DNA from: Piezodorus guildinii
Lineage: Eukaryota; Arthropoda; Insecta; Hemiptera; Pentatomidae
DNA length: 64,000 nt
Direction of reading: 5' to 3'
Assembly: GCA_023052935.1 (NCBI GenBank)
Contig: CM041295.1
Coordinates: 159,760,366 to 159,824,365 of the forward strand
The notes beneath the pieces are model-generated. The model was not told where the DNA came from. It saw nothing but the letters and a program-made list of their open reading frames with translations, and searched no databases. The translations under genes were made by a program, and so were the position numbers. Shown piece by piece: positions 31,963 to 42,690 of this stretch (the first letter of the stretch is position 1; each line of letters opens with the position of its first letter).

Positions 31963-32820
31963 TAATATTAATATATTTTTTTTATTATTTCTACTTAAAT
32001 TATAAACTAAAAATTATTTCTACTGACCTAGAAATGAGTTGTGTACCGAGGAAGCAGATGGTTTATTTTTAAACATAAATCAATTTGACCTCATTCATAC
32101 ATGTTTATAATTAGGCTATATATTACGATATTTATATTTTACACAGCGAAATTAGTCATTTTTATAATAACTGTATTTTATTTATCTGAAGGGAGTAATG
32201 TATCTTGAAACGAAAATTCATTTCTAAATATGGTTTTTACTTCCGCTAAGAACAGAAATCCTCCATATAATTATACTATATGAATTCATTTTGGAGGATA
32301 CAACAATGGATGACATGGAAGCTTTAAATTTAATCTTAAGTTCATGACTTTTGCAATTTATGTAATTACTTTGGGCACCTTTTGGAAGTTAAATGTAGCG
32401 GCAATTGGTGCCACTGACCAAAGAGGTATAAATTAAATAACATAGGGAGCCTCGCACCGAGTACATTAACCTAATGAGTTACGGTTATCTTATGACGTCA
32501 TTCACCTCCAGCGTTTCCCCCTTTCGGCTGAAACGAAGTAAATACTTGTTTCATCATAATCCCAAACAGTTACACAATACTCTGTAATTTTCTGTCTCTA
32601 TCAATAAAATGATTATGGTATAATTGAATCTTATTTCATAAGATATAGGTGTTCACATGAAAGGTTATTTGGTTGTACTACTATATGAAACCAAAACATT
32701 CAAAATATCCATCCTTTTTTTATCGGTAGGTTAATATACTGGCTTGAGAAATAAGTTAGTAGCGTTTTGTCCTCGTGATTATAATTAAAACTTCAGATTC
32801 TTGAAAATATTTTTAACCAG
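31963..32820. other. AT-rich spacer
   Basis: No coding or family signal was found in this roughly 850-bp stretch. Confidence 0.4.
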
Positions 32821-32823
32821 TTA

Positions 32824-33665
32824 TATTGGGTTGCGTCACATGAAATGTCCGTTTTCAAGGTAAAGGATTTTTATTAAAAATACGATATGAAAACAAGATA
32901 ATTTTATTCGAAGTATTTACCTTCTTTTTCTACACATTTTTCCCAACGTGACGCCAACTTTTTTATCCCCGAACTGAAAAACTGAGCTTTGAAGTGAAAC
33001 AAAATCTGAAAACGCACTTGATCATCATTTTCAAAAAGTTTTCCTTTGACGAAATAGTCTAAATTCCTGAACAGGTGGTAATCTGTAGGAGACAAGTCAG
33101 GAAAATATGGTGGGTGCGGAAGAACTTCGTATCCCAGTTCTTTCAATTTTCGCACGGTATGTTTTGAAACATGAGGTCTTGCAGCCGCTCAGTGAGATCA
33201 TGCGGTACCCATGTATCGAGTTTTTTTACTTTCCCAATACACTTTAAATGTCTGGAAACGGTAGATGCACTTGCATTTAGTTGTGCTGAGAGTCCTTTAA
33301 CTGTTTGGTAGGGGTTTCCTTCTGCTGTATGTTTGAGGACATCGTTGTCTATTACTGACGGAGGTCTTCCTCGGCGCAAGTTTTCCAAGTCGGTCTCCCC
33401 AGCTAAAAAACTTAGGAAACCAACGGCGAATGGTACGTTCATTAACACTCCCTTCCCCAAACGCCTTGCAAATATTTCTAGCGGCCTCAGCTGCTGAATG
33501 GCCGAGTTTAAACTCGTACAAAAGTATTACTCGAAAATCGCGTGTTCCCATGTTCATATTTGGAGGTATACTTAAAAGTGGGTAATTTATTGGGAAGCTA
33601 TAATTTATAATTTGGACAGTAATTTGGTATTTCCTTTTTGGTTAAAACGGCCATTTTAAGGAAAT
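32824..33665 (-). pseudogene. mariner element, internally deleted, copy 2
   Basis: The N-terminal HTH (MNMGTRDFRVILLYEFKLGH, then NERTIRRWFPKF) starts at ATG 33555-33557. A frame slip near 33410 leads to GRPPSVIDNDVLKHT, LNASASTVSRHLKCIGK and HDLTERLQDLM. The sequence then joins near 33150-33165 to RKLKELGYEVLPHPPYFPD and LSPTDYHLF. The region with the first two catalytic Asp residues is missing, as in copy 1. Terminal inverted repeats are partly visible: GGGTTGCGTCACATGAAATG at about 32829, and a degenerate partner around 33635-33660. The copy cannot encode a transposase. Confidence 0.87.
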
Positions 33666-33915
33666 CTTTATACTTTTGAAAAAGGGTTTAAATTCTACTT
33701 ATTTCTGTCTTTTGCCTCTTAACAATTTGTATTTGTGTCTTTCTTCGTTCCGTCTGCTGATTAGTTGTCTCAGTTGTTGCACAAGTTCTTTTTCGTGGTT
33801 TGGGGGAATTTCTCTGCTAATTCACTGAGTTAGGCGAGGCATATTTTTGGATACCTGGAGTCTTCTATATTTAATATTTTATTGATGTATTTCAACGCTT
33901 TTTGAAGGACAATAG
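33666..33915. other. Unassigned spacer
   Basis: Possibly part of the LINE whose end lies at 33916-34175, but no motif is readable. Confidence 0.3.
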
Positions 33916-34175
33916 ATGAGACAGGAAGGACTTTACATTCGAGACGGACAATGCAATCTGGTGTGGTATGGTGTAAATCTTACATCTCGGATCTCCTTAA
34001 ATTTGAATCCTCTGTTTGTATTCGTAACACCCACTTGCGGCCTTATGATATGTATAAAACGTCCCATTGAACCACAGCTTTCGCTAGATCGTTTCTTATC
34101 CGCATCCCTATGGAACTCCATTCCTTCTTATATTCAGGACTCCCAAACTCTCTTAAAACGTAACCCTGTTTAAGA
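33916..34175 (+). pseudogene. CR1-like LINE C-terminal fragment (family C)
   Basis: It reads FVFVTPTCGLM, IEPQLSLDRFLSASLWNSIP and SYIQDSQTL. The pattern of an aromatic-x-T-P block, then a LWNSIP block and a hydrophobic end is typical of the C-terminus of CR1/L2-like LINEs. The fragment at 35973-36191 has the matching LDRSFLIRSTILWNSVP. Confidence 0.6.
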
Positions 34176-35084
34176 ACTTCCTGTCCATTCGATTTTTAAA
34201 GAATCCTAAAGAAGATTTGTTCATTTCAGTGACAAATACGTTAATTGATTCATTCCAATTAAATTTTTAAATTTAACACCAAATATTATTTGAATTTGCA
34301 AAGTTTGAAAAGACATAAGATTAACTGATATATTATTTTATATAAAATTGAGAGGTATTTAAAATATCGTTTATTATCCAAACTTTTTTTTTTTTTACAA
34401 TTTTTTTTTGTTCAATTCAATGTAATTATTATTGTTTTTGGTTATTAGTATCTAATAAAATTTACAACTGTATTGAATCACACAGCTATTAGGAAATTTT
34501 TTTTTTTTTTTTTCTTCAGAGAAAGATTAAAGTGAATTTAGGTAAATGACGTAAATTTTATAAATCTGATTATCATAATATATGCTTTGTTTTGCCTAGA
34601 GATAAGGAAACCGTTGTTTAAATATCAAGTTAATGACAACCCATAATTTTGGAAGTGAATGACATGGTTTTGGCGTAGGGCTATAGTATCATCTTACTCC
34701 TCGATTGATTGATCTAGTTTTTGTTTTTTTTGTTGTGGGCTCACAAAGAGCATCAACTGCAAAGCCGCAATTACTCTCTACCTCTCTTTGATATCGATGA
34801 ACTACCGTTTCCCCCTAAATCGGTTTACATTTCTATTTACGTTGTTTATAGGTATCTTACTGCATTATTTATAAACAAACCAATAAAAACGATTCCAAAA
34901 AAACTATTTTAATTGAGCTTTATAGGGCTCAAATTAAACGCAGAACCAGCATACATGAGAAAAAAATCTGGTGTGCCCAATACACGGATTTCAGTAATCT
35001 CATTGGTTCAAATAAATTTTAAAGCTTTAGCTGTGCTTGAAGAAAACAAAAAAAAAATATTTGGTATAAAAATATATTTAGATG
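34176..35084. other. AT-rich spacer
   Basis: T-runs at 34385-34410 and 34498-34514. A weak LINE-A-like 3' end lies near 34440-34470 (AAAATTTACAACTGTATTG). No gene is seen. Confidence 0.35.
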
Positions 35085-35215
35085 AAATAATATATATATA
35101 AAAATGAATCCCCTTTTCTCTTAATAATCGCATAATGCTTGTACGGCTTGAGCGATTTCGCCAAGTCATGTTAACGCAGGACATCCTTAGTCGGGTCAGC
35201 CAGTATAAAAATGAA
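35085..35215 (+). repeat. Possible non-autonomous DNA-element fragment
   Basis: TATATAAAAATGAATC, then GTACGGCTTGAGCGATTTCGCC and GTCGGGTCAGCCAG. These words are common in arthropod dispersed repeats. The reverse of the last recurs at 63784 (CTAGCTTACTCAGCAAACG). Confidence 0.35.
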
Positions 35216-35940
35216 AGTTATTATTTAACATAATATTGCATATATGTGATAAATGTGGTCAAGATTATTATTATTTATTTATTTTATTTTATTTTTCTCT
35301 TCATTTAGGTTTATTTATTATTATTTGTAATATTTTTTTTTCACTGTTCGTATGGTATGAATGGCTTCTTATATCACTAATACTCATTGCCCAAGATTGT
35401 GGCAGATTGTACTATTTCTAAATAAAATAATTTAAAAAAAAATTATATATTTATAATTATTAATGTTTGCCTCCTTTTGGACACTTTCAGTAACCTTCAA
35501 CAACTTTGTATCTTTCAAAATATATTATAAAAAATCGTAAGCATTTTAACGGCATACTATAAATGTGCATTACATTTGACTGTACACTTCTCATTATACA
35601 AAGAAGCCTAGAATTTATTTAATAAAGTTTAAAATTATTTACAGTCAACATACATTTTTTATGTGTACATATTAATTTCCATAAAGTCATAAATTAGAAT
35701 TTCCATAGTATGCAATTATCTATAAATTTACCTTTAGTGTTCATTTCGTTTATTTTACAAATTTTTGTAGCTTAATAATAATAAATTATAAATAAATTCT
35801 TTATCATCCTAGGACATATACCTTTAGAATAAAATTTACAGAATGTACAAAAGTGCTTTGGAGTCTTGGAACATATAAACAAGTTAATAATATACAATAA
35901 CGTATATAAAATAGACATATTTAAATAAGAAGAAAACAGC
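35216..35940. other. AT-rich spacer
   Basis: Nothing recognised. Confidence 0.4.
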
Positions 35941-35949
35941 AACAACTAA

Positions 35950-36215
35950 AATAAAAAAGCTTATTTACAATTTTATTGAGCCTGGATATTCATTAAGTGA
36001 TTAAATATAAGGGATTTGAAGGTTGAAAGAGAATCGGAGTGACGGATGGAAAGAGGAACGGAATTCCATAGGATTGTGGATCGAATGAGAAAGGATCTGT
36101 CGAGATGTGCAGTTCGGCGGGCCGTACTGTATAAATCTGTAGGCCTGGAGCGTGTGCAACGAGGATGGACAGAGAGAGATACGATAGTCAACCCTTTGAG
36201 AAATCCAGGAGGATA
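35950..36215 (-). pseudogene. CR1-like LINE C-terminal fragment (family C)
   Basis: Minus strand reads PTDLYSTARRTAHLDRSFLI, RSTILWNSVPLSIRHSDSLS and TFKSLIFNHL, with a proper stop at 35973-35975. The related copy at 57240-57540 shows the same order. Only the last 70 codons remain. Confidence 0.7.
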
Positions 36216-36450
36216 AGTATAGTTAATTTTTGGTGATCAATAGCATCTTGTAGGTCTTGTGTTTGGATATGTAGTGTGATGGCATTATTTAACCTACTGT
36301 TACATGTCCTATTAAAGTGCTGTTTATTGGTTCACTGTTCTTATCTTGTTTTTAATATTTCTTACTTTGTACTTGGTCGTTTATACTGACAAAGTATAAG
36401 CTCCGTGCTTCCGCGTTTTGTTACCTGCTAAGTTCTCCTCAGAAACCTAC
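36216..36450. other. Spacer
   Basis: Nothing recognised. Confidence 0.3.
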
Positions 36451-36796
36451 ATAAAATTCTGAAAGCTCCTTAATTCGTCACAAATAAACTCATTGATAAC
36501 GACCTTAACATCCCCCAGACCTTTCCCGTACCATATATACCACTTTCAAATCCAAACACCCAACCCACATAAACCCCTTTTCCTCAATCTATCAACCTCA
36601 CATATCAATGACAACCCACCTAGGCGATTGAAAAGAAGATGGCCTCGGGATCTACTAATTTAAATAAACACGGAAGTTCTACCGCTGTGTAGTTTCTTCA
36701 CAAGTCTTTTCACGCCCTTTATTATAATTCAGCACTTTTATTGGTTGTATTTATTGTATATTAAGCTGTAAAATTCAATAAAATATAAATAAATAA
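36451..36796 (+). pseudogene. LINE A-subfamily 3' end
   Basis: A decayed C-terminus (NPPRRLKRRWPRDLLI near 36617-36664) is followed by a 3' UTR (GTAGTTTCTTCACAAGTC, AGCTGTAAAATTCAATAAAA) and an A-rich tail. The 63.8-kb and 44.9-kb fragments share this UTR type, so they form a subfamily distinct from copy 1. Confidence 0.75.
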
Positions 36797-37061
36797 AAAT
36801 CCCTAGTGGGCTCATCTCACTTCGGAGCACATATCTTACGTTGTACCTTATTCTCGAAAACCTTAAGGTTTTGCCCAACCTTCAAAGTAAGCGAACACGT
36901 TTTACATCCGTATAGAACCATCGGGATAATAATATTTCTTATAAATTCCAACCTATAAGTTATTTTGACAAAAGCCTACTGCTAAGTAATTTCGCCATTG
37001 AATAATCACATGAATTTATTTCATCCTGAATATATTTTTTTCTAGTTATCGTAGGACCTAA
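36797..37061 (-). pseudogene. RTE-type LINE, copy 3, left part
   Basis: Minus strand matches the C-terminal domain region of the RTE (VLYGCETWPLT and KVLRKIFGP equivalents), decayed. It is interrupted at 37061 by an S1 SINE and resumes at 37409. Confidence 0.75.
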
Positions 37062-37408
37062 GGGGAGCGGCGTGGTCTAGTGGATAGAGCACTTGTCTAC
37101 TGTGCTCCGGCTCCTGTGTTCGAATCCCGACCGTGGCGGAATATTATTTACTCTGTTATTTCAGTCGGCCGGCGACCCTAGGGTATGAAGACACTCCTGG
37201 GGCAGTTCCAGCCCCAGTGTTGGTGCTGTTAAAATGGTTTCCCACTTGGGGAAAAAAACTGACGGCTGAGCGTGATCTCGGCCTAATCACCTCATTGCAC
37301 AGACGTTGGCCTAGAAACAGTACGAATCTCTATATGTACTGAGGCCAACACCCTTCATGAGTTGTAGTGGTACAGTTTTTTTTTTAGTTTTTTATTATTT
37401 TTTTTTAT
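37062..37408 (+). mobile_element. tRNA-derived SINE S1 inserted in an RTE copy
   Basis: A box TGGTCTAGTGG (37073-37083) and B box GTTCGAATCCC (37118-37128) are both near-consensus. The S1 body follows and a T-run at 37377-37386 may act as a pol III terminator. The flanks TTATCGTAGGACCTAA (37046-37061) and TTATCGCAGAACCTAA (37409-37424) form a target duplication with two mismatches. The RTE reading continues across the two flanks. Confidence 0.9.
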
Positions 37409-37480
37409 TTATCGCAGAACCTAAATACTTAATTTTTGCTTCTTGTTCGAACGTATTTCCAATATTAATATCATTAAAAC
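37409..37480 (-). pseudogene. RTE-type LINE, copy 3, right part
   Basis: It resumes the RTE sequence (AGAACCTAAATACTT, then the region of the LGSMITRK codons), broken near 37480. Confidence 0.6.
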
Positions 37481-37991
37481 CAGAATTAAAAAACTATAGG
37501 AAATTAAAGTCTATTTAAATGATAGAGACAAATCCGTTTATAAAAAAAAAACGTGGTTTCTATTTTAAAATTCATACACGACTATAAAGCCTCGAAGTTG
37601 AAAAACATGTGATATGTAATAGTGCATCCGAAAGCCGAAAATATGGGGTGTAAACCGTGACCTTATATGAGCTGGAAGAAGTTAATTACGACTTGTTTCT
37701 GACGAATGAGCGTTGACCAGAAGAAGGATCGTTGAATGTGAGTGAAAGGTTGACGGAGGTGGAAAGAAGGCAGGGCTGCTAAGATTGATAGAAGGCCCAG
37801 CAAACAGAACCTTGTTAGGGGGAGCACATGTAAACAGGGTCTGCCCTCTTCCGAAATCTTTCTCCGTTCTGTCTAATGATGGTCATTGTTAGTAATATCG
37901 TTAAAAACATGCCAAAGAATAAGCAATACGGAAAATTTTAAAGAATGATGGAAATAAGAATAGTAGTTTAGGTGTAAAAGATGACGGTGGA
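37481..37991. other. Spacer ending in T-run
   Basis: No gene is seen. A 26-bp T-run (37992-38017) directly precedes the next RTE copy. Confidence 0.4.
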
Positions 37992-38017
37992 TTTTTTTTT
38001 TTTTTTTTTTTTTTTTT

Positions 38018-38888
38018 ATAGCTTTAGAATATGTCATAGAAAAGGTGATGTGTACCGAGAAAGGCTTAAATATGAGTGACAAGATTCCGGTTTTGGGGTA
38101 TGCCGATGATTTGGTACTGCTAGGTAAAGACACGGAAACCATACAACTAAATACAAGTGTGTTAATAAAAACCGGTAAACAAATAGGTCTCGAATTAAAT
38201 ACCGATAAGACGAAATATATGATCAGTAGCAGAAATGGTGGCGGTATTGATAATATTTATATTTCAGGGCATACTTTTGAACACGTTGAGAAATTCAAGT
38301 ATTTAGGTTCAATGATAACAAGAAAAAATGAAATCCAGGAAGAAATAAAGTCCCGGTTAAAGGTGAGAAATGCGTGTTATTATTTAGTTGCTAAATTACT
38401 TAGCTCGCGGCTTCTGTCTAAAAACTTAAAGGTTAGAATTTATATAACTATTATTCTTCCGACGGTTCTTTACGGATGTGAAACGTGGCCGCTTACTTTA
38501 AAGGATGAACAGCGGCTTAAGGTATTCGAAAATAAGGTACTGCGTAAAATATTAGGTCCGAAGAGAGATGAGGCCACTGGGGAGTTCAGAAGGTTGCACA
38601 ACGCGGAATTGCGGAGTTTGTACCCTGTCAATATAATTGATTGCATCGCGGAGACTCAAATGGGCGCGTAAAGTTGTTGGGCTCGGTGAGAAACGGATTC
38701 CTAGAAAGTTGGTATTCGCTGAACCGACTGGTAGGCGTCCAAAAGTTAGGCCGAAGCGTCGATGGGAGGATTGCATTAAGGCTGATCTAGGGGGCTTGGG
38801 CTTGACCGGCGAATATTGGACGAGTCTGTGCAGGCCAAGTTTGGTGGTATTGGCATCGAACCTTCGGGTTCGGTAAGCCTATTATTAT
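38018..38888 (+). pseudogene. RTE-type LINE, copy 4 (3' half)
   Basis: A long open frame (38045-38671) covers MCTEKGLNMSDKIPVLGYAD and DLVLLGKDTETIQ, KFKYLGSMITRKNE, VLYGCETWPLTLKDEQRLK and DEATGEFRRLHNAEL. A one-base slip near 38640 leads to RRLKWARKVVGLGEKRIPRK and RPKRRWEDCIKADLGGL. It ends with GAACCTTCGGGTTC (38861-38874) and a short ATT tail. It is the best-preserved RTE 3' half in the window. The YADD is intact. Confidence 0.9.
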
Positions 38889-39013
38889 TACAACAATCCC
38901 ACAGTTTTTCCAACATTTCATCACTCTTGTATTGTATAAAGTAACTGCTGCTTCGTCGATTCCTATGAATAAGTTGCTGCAAACTCTGGCAAAATTTTTG
39001 CTTTTTTAAAATA

Positions 39014-39079
39014 TACTTTCATTGAAATTTACCACTGAATATTATAATACAACTAGTAAATATGCTGATTAATGATGAA
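39014..39079 (-). mobile_element. LINE A 3'-UTR fragment at inversion breakpoint
   Basis: The reverse complement is a LINE A 3' end. Its inner 42 bp (39038-39079) is repeated exactly, inverted, at 40199-40240. Confidence 0.8.
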
Positions 39080-39230
39080 TAGGCCGAAGCGTCGATGGGA
39101 GGATTGCATTAAGGCTGATCTAGGGGACTTGGGCTTGACCGGCGAACATTGGACGAGTCTGTGCAGGCGAAGTTTGGTGGTATCGGCATCGAACCTTCGG
39201 GTTTGGTAAGCCTATTTTTATTATTAAGAT
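39080..39230 (+). pseudogene. RTE-type LINE, copy 5, 3' tail half (inverted part)
   Basis: It starts mid-domain at AGGCCGAAGCGTCGATGGG and runs to the hairpin GAACCTTCGGGTTTGG (39192-39207) and the ATT tail. The start point is complementary to the break of the copy at 40241-40925, so both are halves of one element. Confidence 0.85.
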
Positions 39231-39264
39231 GCCGGTGGAAAGCTGCGAATTACGAAAAGCGCAT

Positions 39265-39595
39265 AGGGAGTGGCGTGGTATAGTGAATAGAGCACAAGAC
39301 TACTGTGCTCCGAGTCCTGTTTAAATCCCGGCAGAGGCAGAATTATTTATTCTACTATTTCAGTCGTGGAGCGATTCTGAGGTATGTTGACCCTAATGGG
39401 GCTTACTCTGGCTCTATAAAGTGGGTACCTAAAGTTAGAGAAAAAACAGTCGGCTGAGCGTGATTTGGGTCTAATCACCTCCTTGCACGACCGTTTGTCG
39501 TGACATATTAAGACTCTAAATAAGTACTGAACCCAAGACCATTAATAGATTGTAGGGGAAACTTTAAAGTGTAATTCATCCTACTAAGTTAACCA
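39265..39595 (+). mobile_element. tRNA-derived SINE S1, decayed copy
   Basis: Degenerate A box TGGTATAGTGA (39276-39286) and degenerate B box GTTTAAATCCC. The full S1 body follows (GAGGTATGTTGACCCTAATG, GGCTGAGCGTGATTTGGGTC, CACCTCCTTGCACGAC). It lies inside the inverted segment. Confidence 0.75.
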
Positions 39596-39715
39596 CTACG
39601 TTTTACTTAGCCTTGGGGATGATTATAATGTTTTTAAAATTTAGATCCTTTTTAACTTAGATTCCTGTTAACTTATATGAAAGGTCCCCTAAAATGTTAC
39701 CCTTTTCTAGGGTTT

Positions 39716-40240
39716 GTTAAAGGGACACACAAAACAGAGAGGACAAGAAACTGCTCGCCAATTTCGGTTACATCAACACTTACAAGACAGACGGTCTAAC
39801 CTTTCACTTAACTACAAAAGACTCATTTTCATGACAATCATAAGGCTCATCTGGACCTACGGAGTTGAGATTTGGTGGTCTACCAAACCATCAAATTCTT
39901 TCCGTACTCAATCCTTACAATCCAAAAACCTTTAAGTTCCTTACTTTGTCACAAATAAAATCATCCACAAAGACCTTAATGTTCTATATGTTTCTGATTT
40001 GGTTCCAGGTATCACTTCTTCTATGAAAAACTCCACTTCCACTCTAATCCATTACTTTCAATCCTTGCTTAATCTGCAATTCCTGATAATCCACCGGGGC
40101 GTCTTAAAAGAATATGGCATCGAGACCTTTTTGTTTAGACTCATTACTAAAGAGTGCTGCCAATGGGAAGTTTTTCCTCAGTTTTTTTTTTTATGTATTT
40201 CATCATTAATCAGCATATTTACTAGTTGTATTATAATATT
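39716..40240 (+). pseudogene. LINE A copy, C-terminal fragment (inverted part)
   Basis: It reads GQETARQFRLHQHLQDRRSN, IIRLIWTYGVEIWWSTKPSN and, in broken frames, the VPYVADLA and RRLKR regions. The 3' UTR stops abruptly at 40240, and its missing 3' end is found inverted at 39014-39079. Confidence 0.85.
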
Positions 40241-40925
40241 TCAGACGCCTACCAGTCAGTTCAGCTGATACCAACTTTCTCGGAATCCGTTCCTCACCGA
40301 GCCCAACAACTTTACGCGCCCATTTGAGTCTCCGCAATGCTATCAAATCAATTATATTCACTAGGTACAAACTCCGCAATTCTGCGTTGTGCAACCTTCT
40401 AAACTCCCCAGTGGCCTCATCTCTCTTCGGACCAAATATGTTAAGCGGTACCTTATTTTCGAAAACCTTAAGCCGTTGTTCATCCTTTAAAGTAAGCGGC
40501 CACGTTTCACATCCGTAAAGAACCGTCGGAAGAATAATAGTTATATAAATTCTAACCTTTAAGTTTTTAGACAGAAGCCGCGAGCTAAGTAATTTAGCAA
40601 CTAAATAATAACACGCATTTCTCACCTTTAACCGGGACTTTATTTCTTCCTGGATTTCATTTTTTCTTGTGATCATTGAACCTAAATACTTGAATTTCTC
40701 AACGTGTTCAAAAGTATGCCCTGAAATATTAATATCATCAAGATCACCACCATTTCTGCTATTAATCATATATTTCGTCTTATCGGTATTAATTCGAGAC
40801 CTATTTGTTTACCGGTTTTTATTAACACATTTGTATTTATTGTATGATTTCCGTGTCTTCACCATGCAGTACCAAATCATCGGCATACCCCAAAAACCGT
40901 AACCTTGTCACCCATATTTAAGCCT
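40241..40925 (-). pseudogene. RTE-type LINE, copy 5, upstream half
   Basis: The 187-codon frame reads MINSRNGGDLDDINISGHTF, KYLGSMITRKNEIQEEIKSR, LYGCETWPLTLKDEQRLKVF and EERIPRKLVSAELTGRRLK. Upstream, to 40925, the palm up to GLNMGDK is present in a broken frame. The lower end (40241) stops where the piece at 39080 starts. Confidence 0.88.
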
Positions 40926-41395
40926 AAGTGATTGTTGTAGATTAAGGTAATTTTTTTTGCTTTTTTTTTCATCTCTAATTTTTTCAAAATAATCTCTATT
41001 GATTTTTTCTGTTGCGCTCCCCTGTTTTTTTTTCTTTTTAGTGATTTTAAGATCATTGATATGAGTTCGGATTCTGAAGCATCTTTGGGGGACATAAGTT
41101 AAAGTGAGTGTTTCTAACATTGTTCGGGGGAGGTGCTAGAGGTCGTGTTGAAATTTTCATGGCTGCTGTTAGGAGGGCTTCTTGAGATATGGGGCAACTT
41201 GAAGTGCCCATGAGAGTGCCTTTGTCGCACTTGCTGAAAAAGCTCTTTTTCAAATAGTTTTCTCACGCGAGGATCATCTTTACCCCTCATTCTACCTTTT
41301 AATCCAACAGCCCTCCTCTCGTTCTCTGTAAATATTTGTATAAATCCGAAAAAAAAGATTAGCTGCCATTCTTTTAGGTTATAGTCCACAGCCAC
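40926..41395 (-). pseudogene. Unidentified coding remnant
   Basis: The minus frame 41395-41114 (MAVDYNLKEWQLIFFFGFIQ, GRMRGKDDPRVRKLFEKELF) and the frame 41095-40930 (MSPKDASESELISMILKSLK) lie in the same register. They are separated by two in-frame stops near 41105-41115. The second part is Lys-rich and perhaps helical. The composition looks coding, but no family is recognised. It could be an element ORF or a decayed host exon. Confidence 0.35.
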
Positions 41396-41689
41396 TTATT
41401 TTTTCAAGAACCTGCTAGACATCTATGCTGTTCAATCAAGGATTTCGGGAAACAACGTCGTTTTACTCTTCGTTGAAAAAGAACTCTCGATAAAAAAAAT
41501 GGCTCATCCAAAAAAATTCCAAATTCGAGTTTTCAACGAAAATTGATATTTTGGGCTAAATGATGAACTCTCGAAAAATGTTCTGTGTGTGGGTATGTTG
41601 TATAATAAAATATAGTCCTCGATTCTCTGAGAATTATACACCATTATGTTCACTCATAGCAGGTAAATTGTTTTTGCTTTTGTAATAGA

Positions 41690-41785
41690 TTGGATGCTTT
41701 GAACGCCTGTCAAGCAAGTGTTGTAGTAATCGGTATCTACGTGCAGTTTCTTGTCGTTGCAGTCTTGTGTGAGGGTGTTATTTAT
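41690..41785 (-). mobile_element. LINE A small fragment
   Basis: Minus strand matches HTRLQRQETARRYRLLQHLL, the region after the RT palm. Both ends are truncated. Confidence 0.65.
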
Positions 41786-41899
41786 TTACGTATGCATGAT
41801 AATAATTATGGTTTAGTTTTAACATATTTGCATTCATCATATTAAATTTAAGTAATTGTTGTTATTGCAAAATACCTAATATTTGTTTGAGGTGGGAAA

Positions 41900-41936
41900 A
41901 AAAAAAATAAAATATATATATATATATATAATATAT

Positions 41937-41987
<51 letters not shown>

Positions 41988-42027
41988 ATAATATATATAT
42001 TATATATATTATATATACATACATATA

Positions 42028-42078
<51 letters not shown>
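41900..42078. repeat. (TA)n and (CA)n compound microsatellite
   Basis: About 110 bp TA-rich and 46 bp CA. Open frames across it on both strands are artefacts. Confidence 0.95.
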
Positions 42079-42080
<2 letters not shown>

Positions 42081-42224
42081 TCAAACTTTATCATGTGCCT
42101 TTGACCGGCCTCCTTTATTTCGGGTAGCCACTTTATAAAGGCGTATAAGTTGCAAGATGGCGTTCTTATCTTTGTGTCACTCCAAGGCTAAACTAAATAC
42201 TTTTCTACCAGCCGTGTTCGAAAC

Positions 42225-42690
42225 CGGGATTCGTTGATCAGTACTCTGGCTTATCCATAAAGATCCAATTATTGCCTCCAAAAGTCTTCGAACCCACACT
42301 GTAGGGCCTTAAAGAATGGTGTCAGATTCGGAGGAAATAAATAAATTTCAATACATCCCACAAATCAGGCTCCACCTTTAGTCTCAACACGGACTACAGT
42401 ATCCTTTACTAATATTCCTCTCGTATCGTTCTATAAACTGCCCCTACGTTAGCTCAAAAAAACTTTCAGCTAATTACAAAAGGCTCATCCAGACGACTAT
42501 CATACGACCGATATGGACTTAGGGAGGAAAGCTGGGAGACTTTAATTAACCATAGAATTTCTCTCGTATTTCCAATCCTTAAAATCCAAAATCCTTCGTA
42601 ACATCCTCGATGTTTGTTACTTTGAAACGAACAAACTCACCTATAAAGACATAATTGTTCCATATGTTGCTGATTTAGTTCAGGCATAAT
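42225..42690 (+). pseudogene. LINE A copy, strongly decayed
   Basis: Pieces match the RT thumb and C-terminal domain (IIRPIWT near 42505, then IQSLKSKILRNIL and VPYVADLV near 42650-42685) with many indels. It ends where a second copy of the same region begins. Confidence 0.65.

Noticed and set aside
41848..42104. Open frames on both strands with CVCV and YIYI repeats
   Set aside because: They are translated (CA)n and (TA)n microsatellites.
42190..42225. A B-box-like GTTCGAAACC suggesting another SINE
   Set aside because: No A box at tRNA spacing on either strand.
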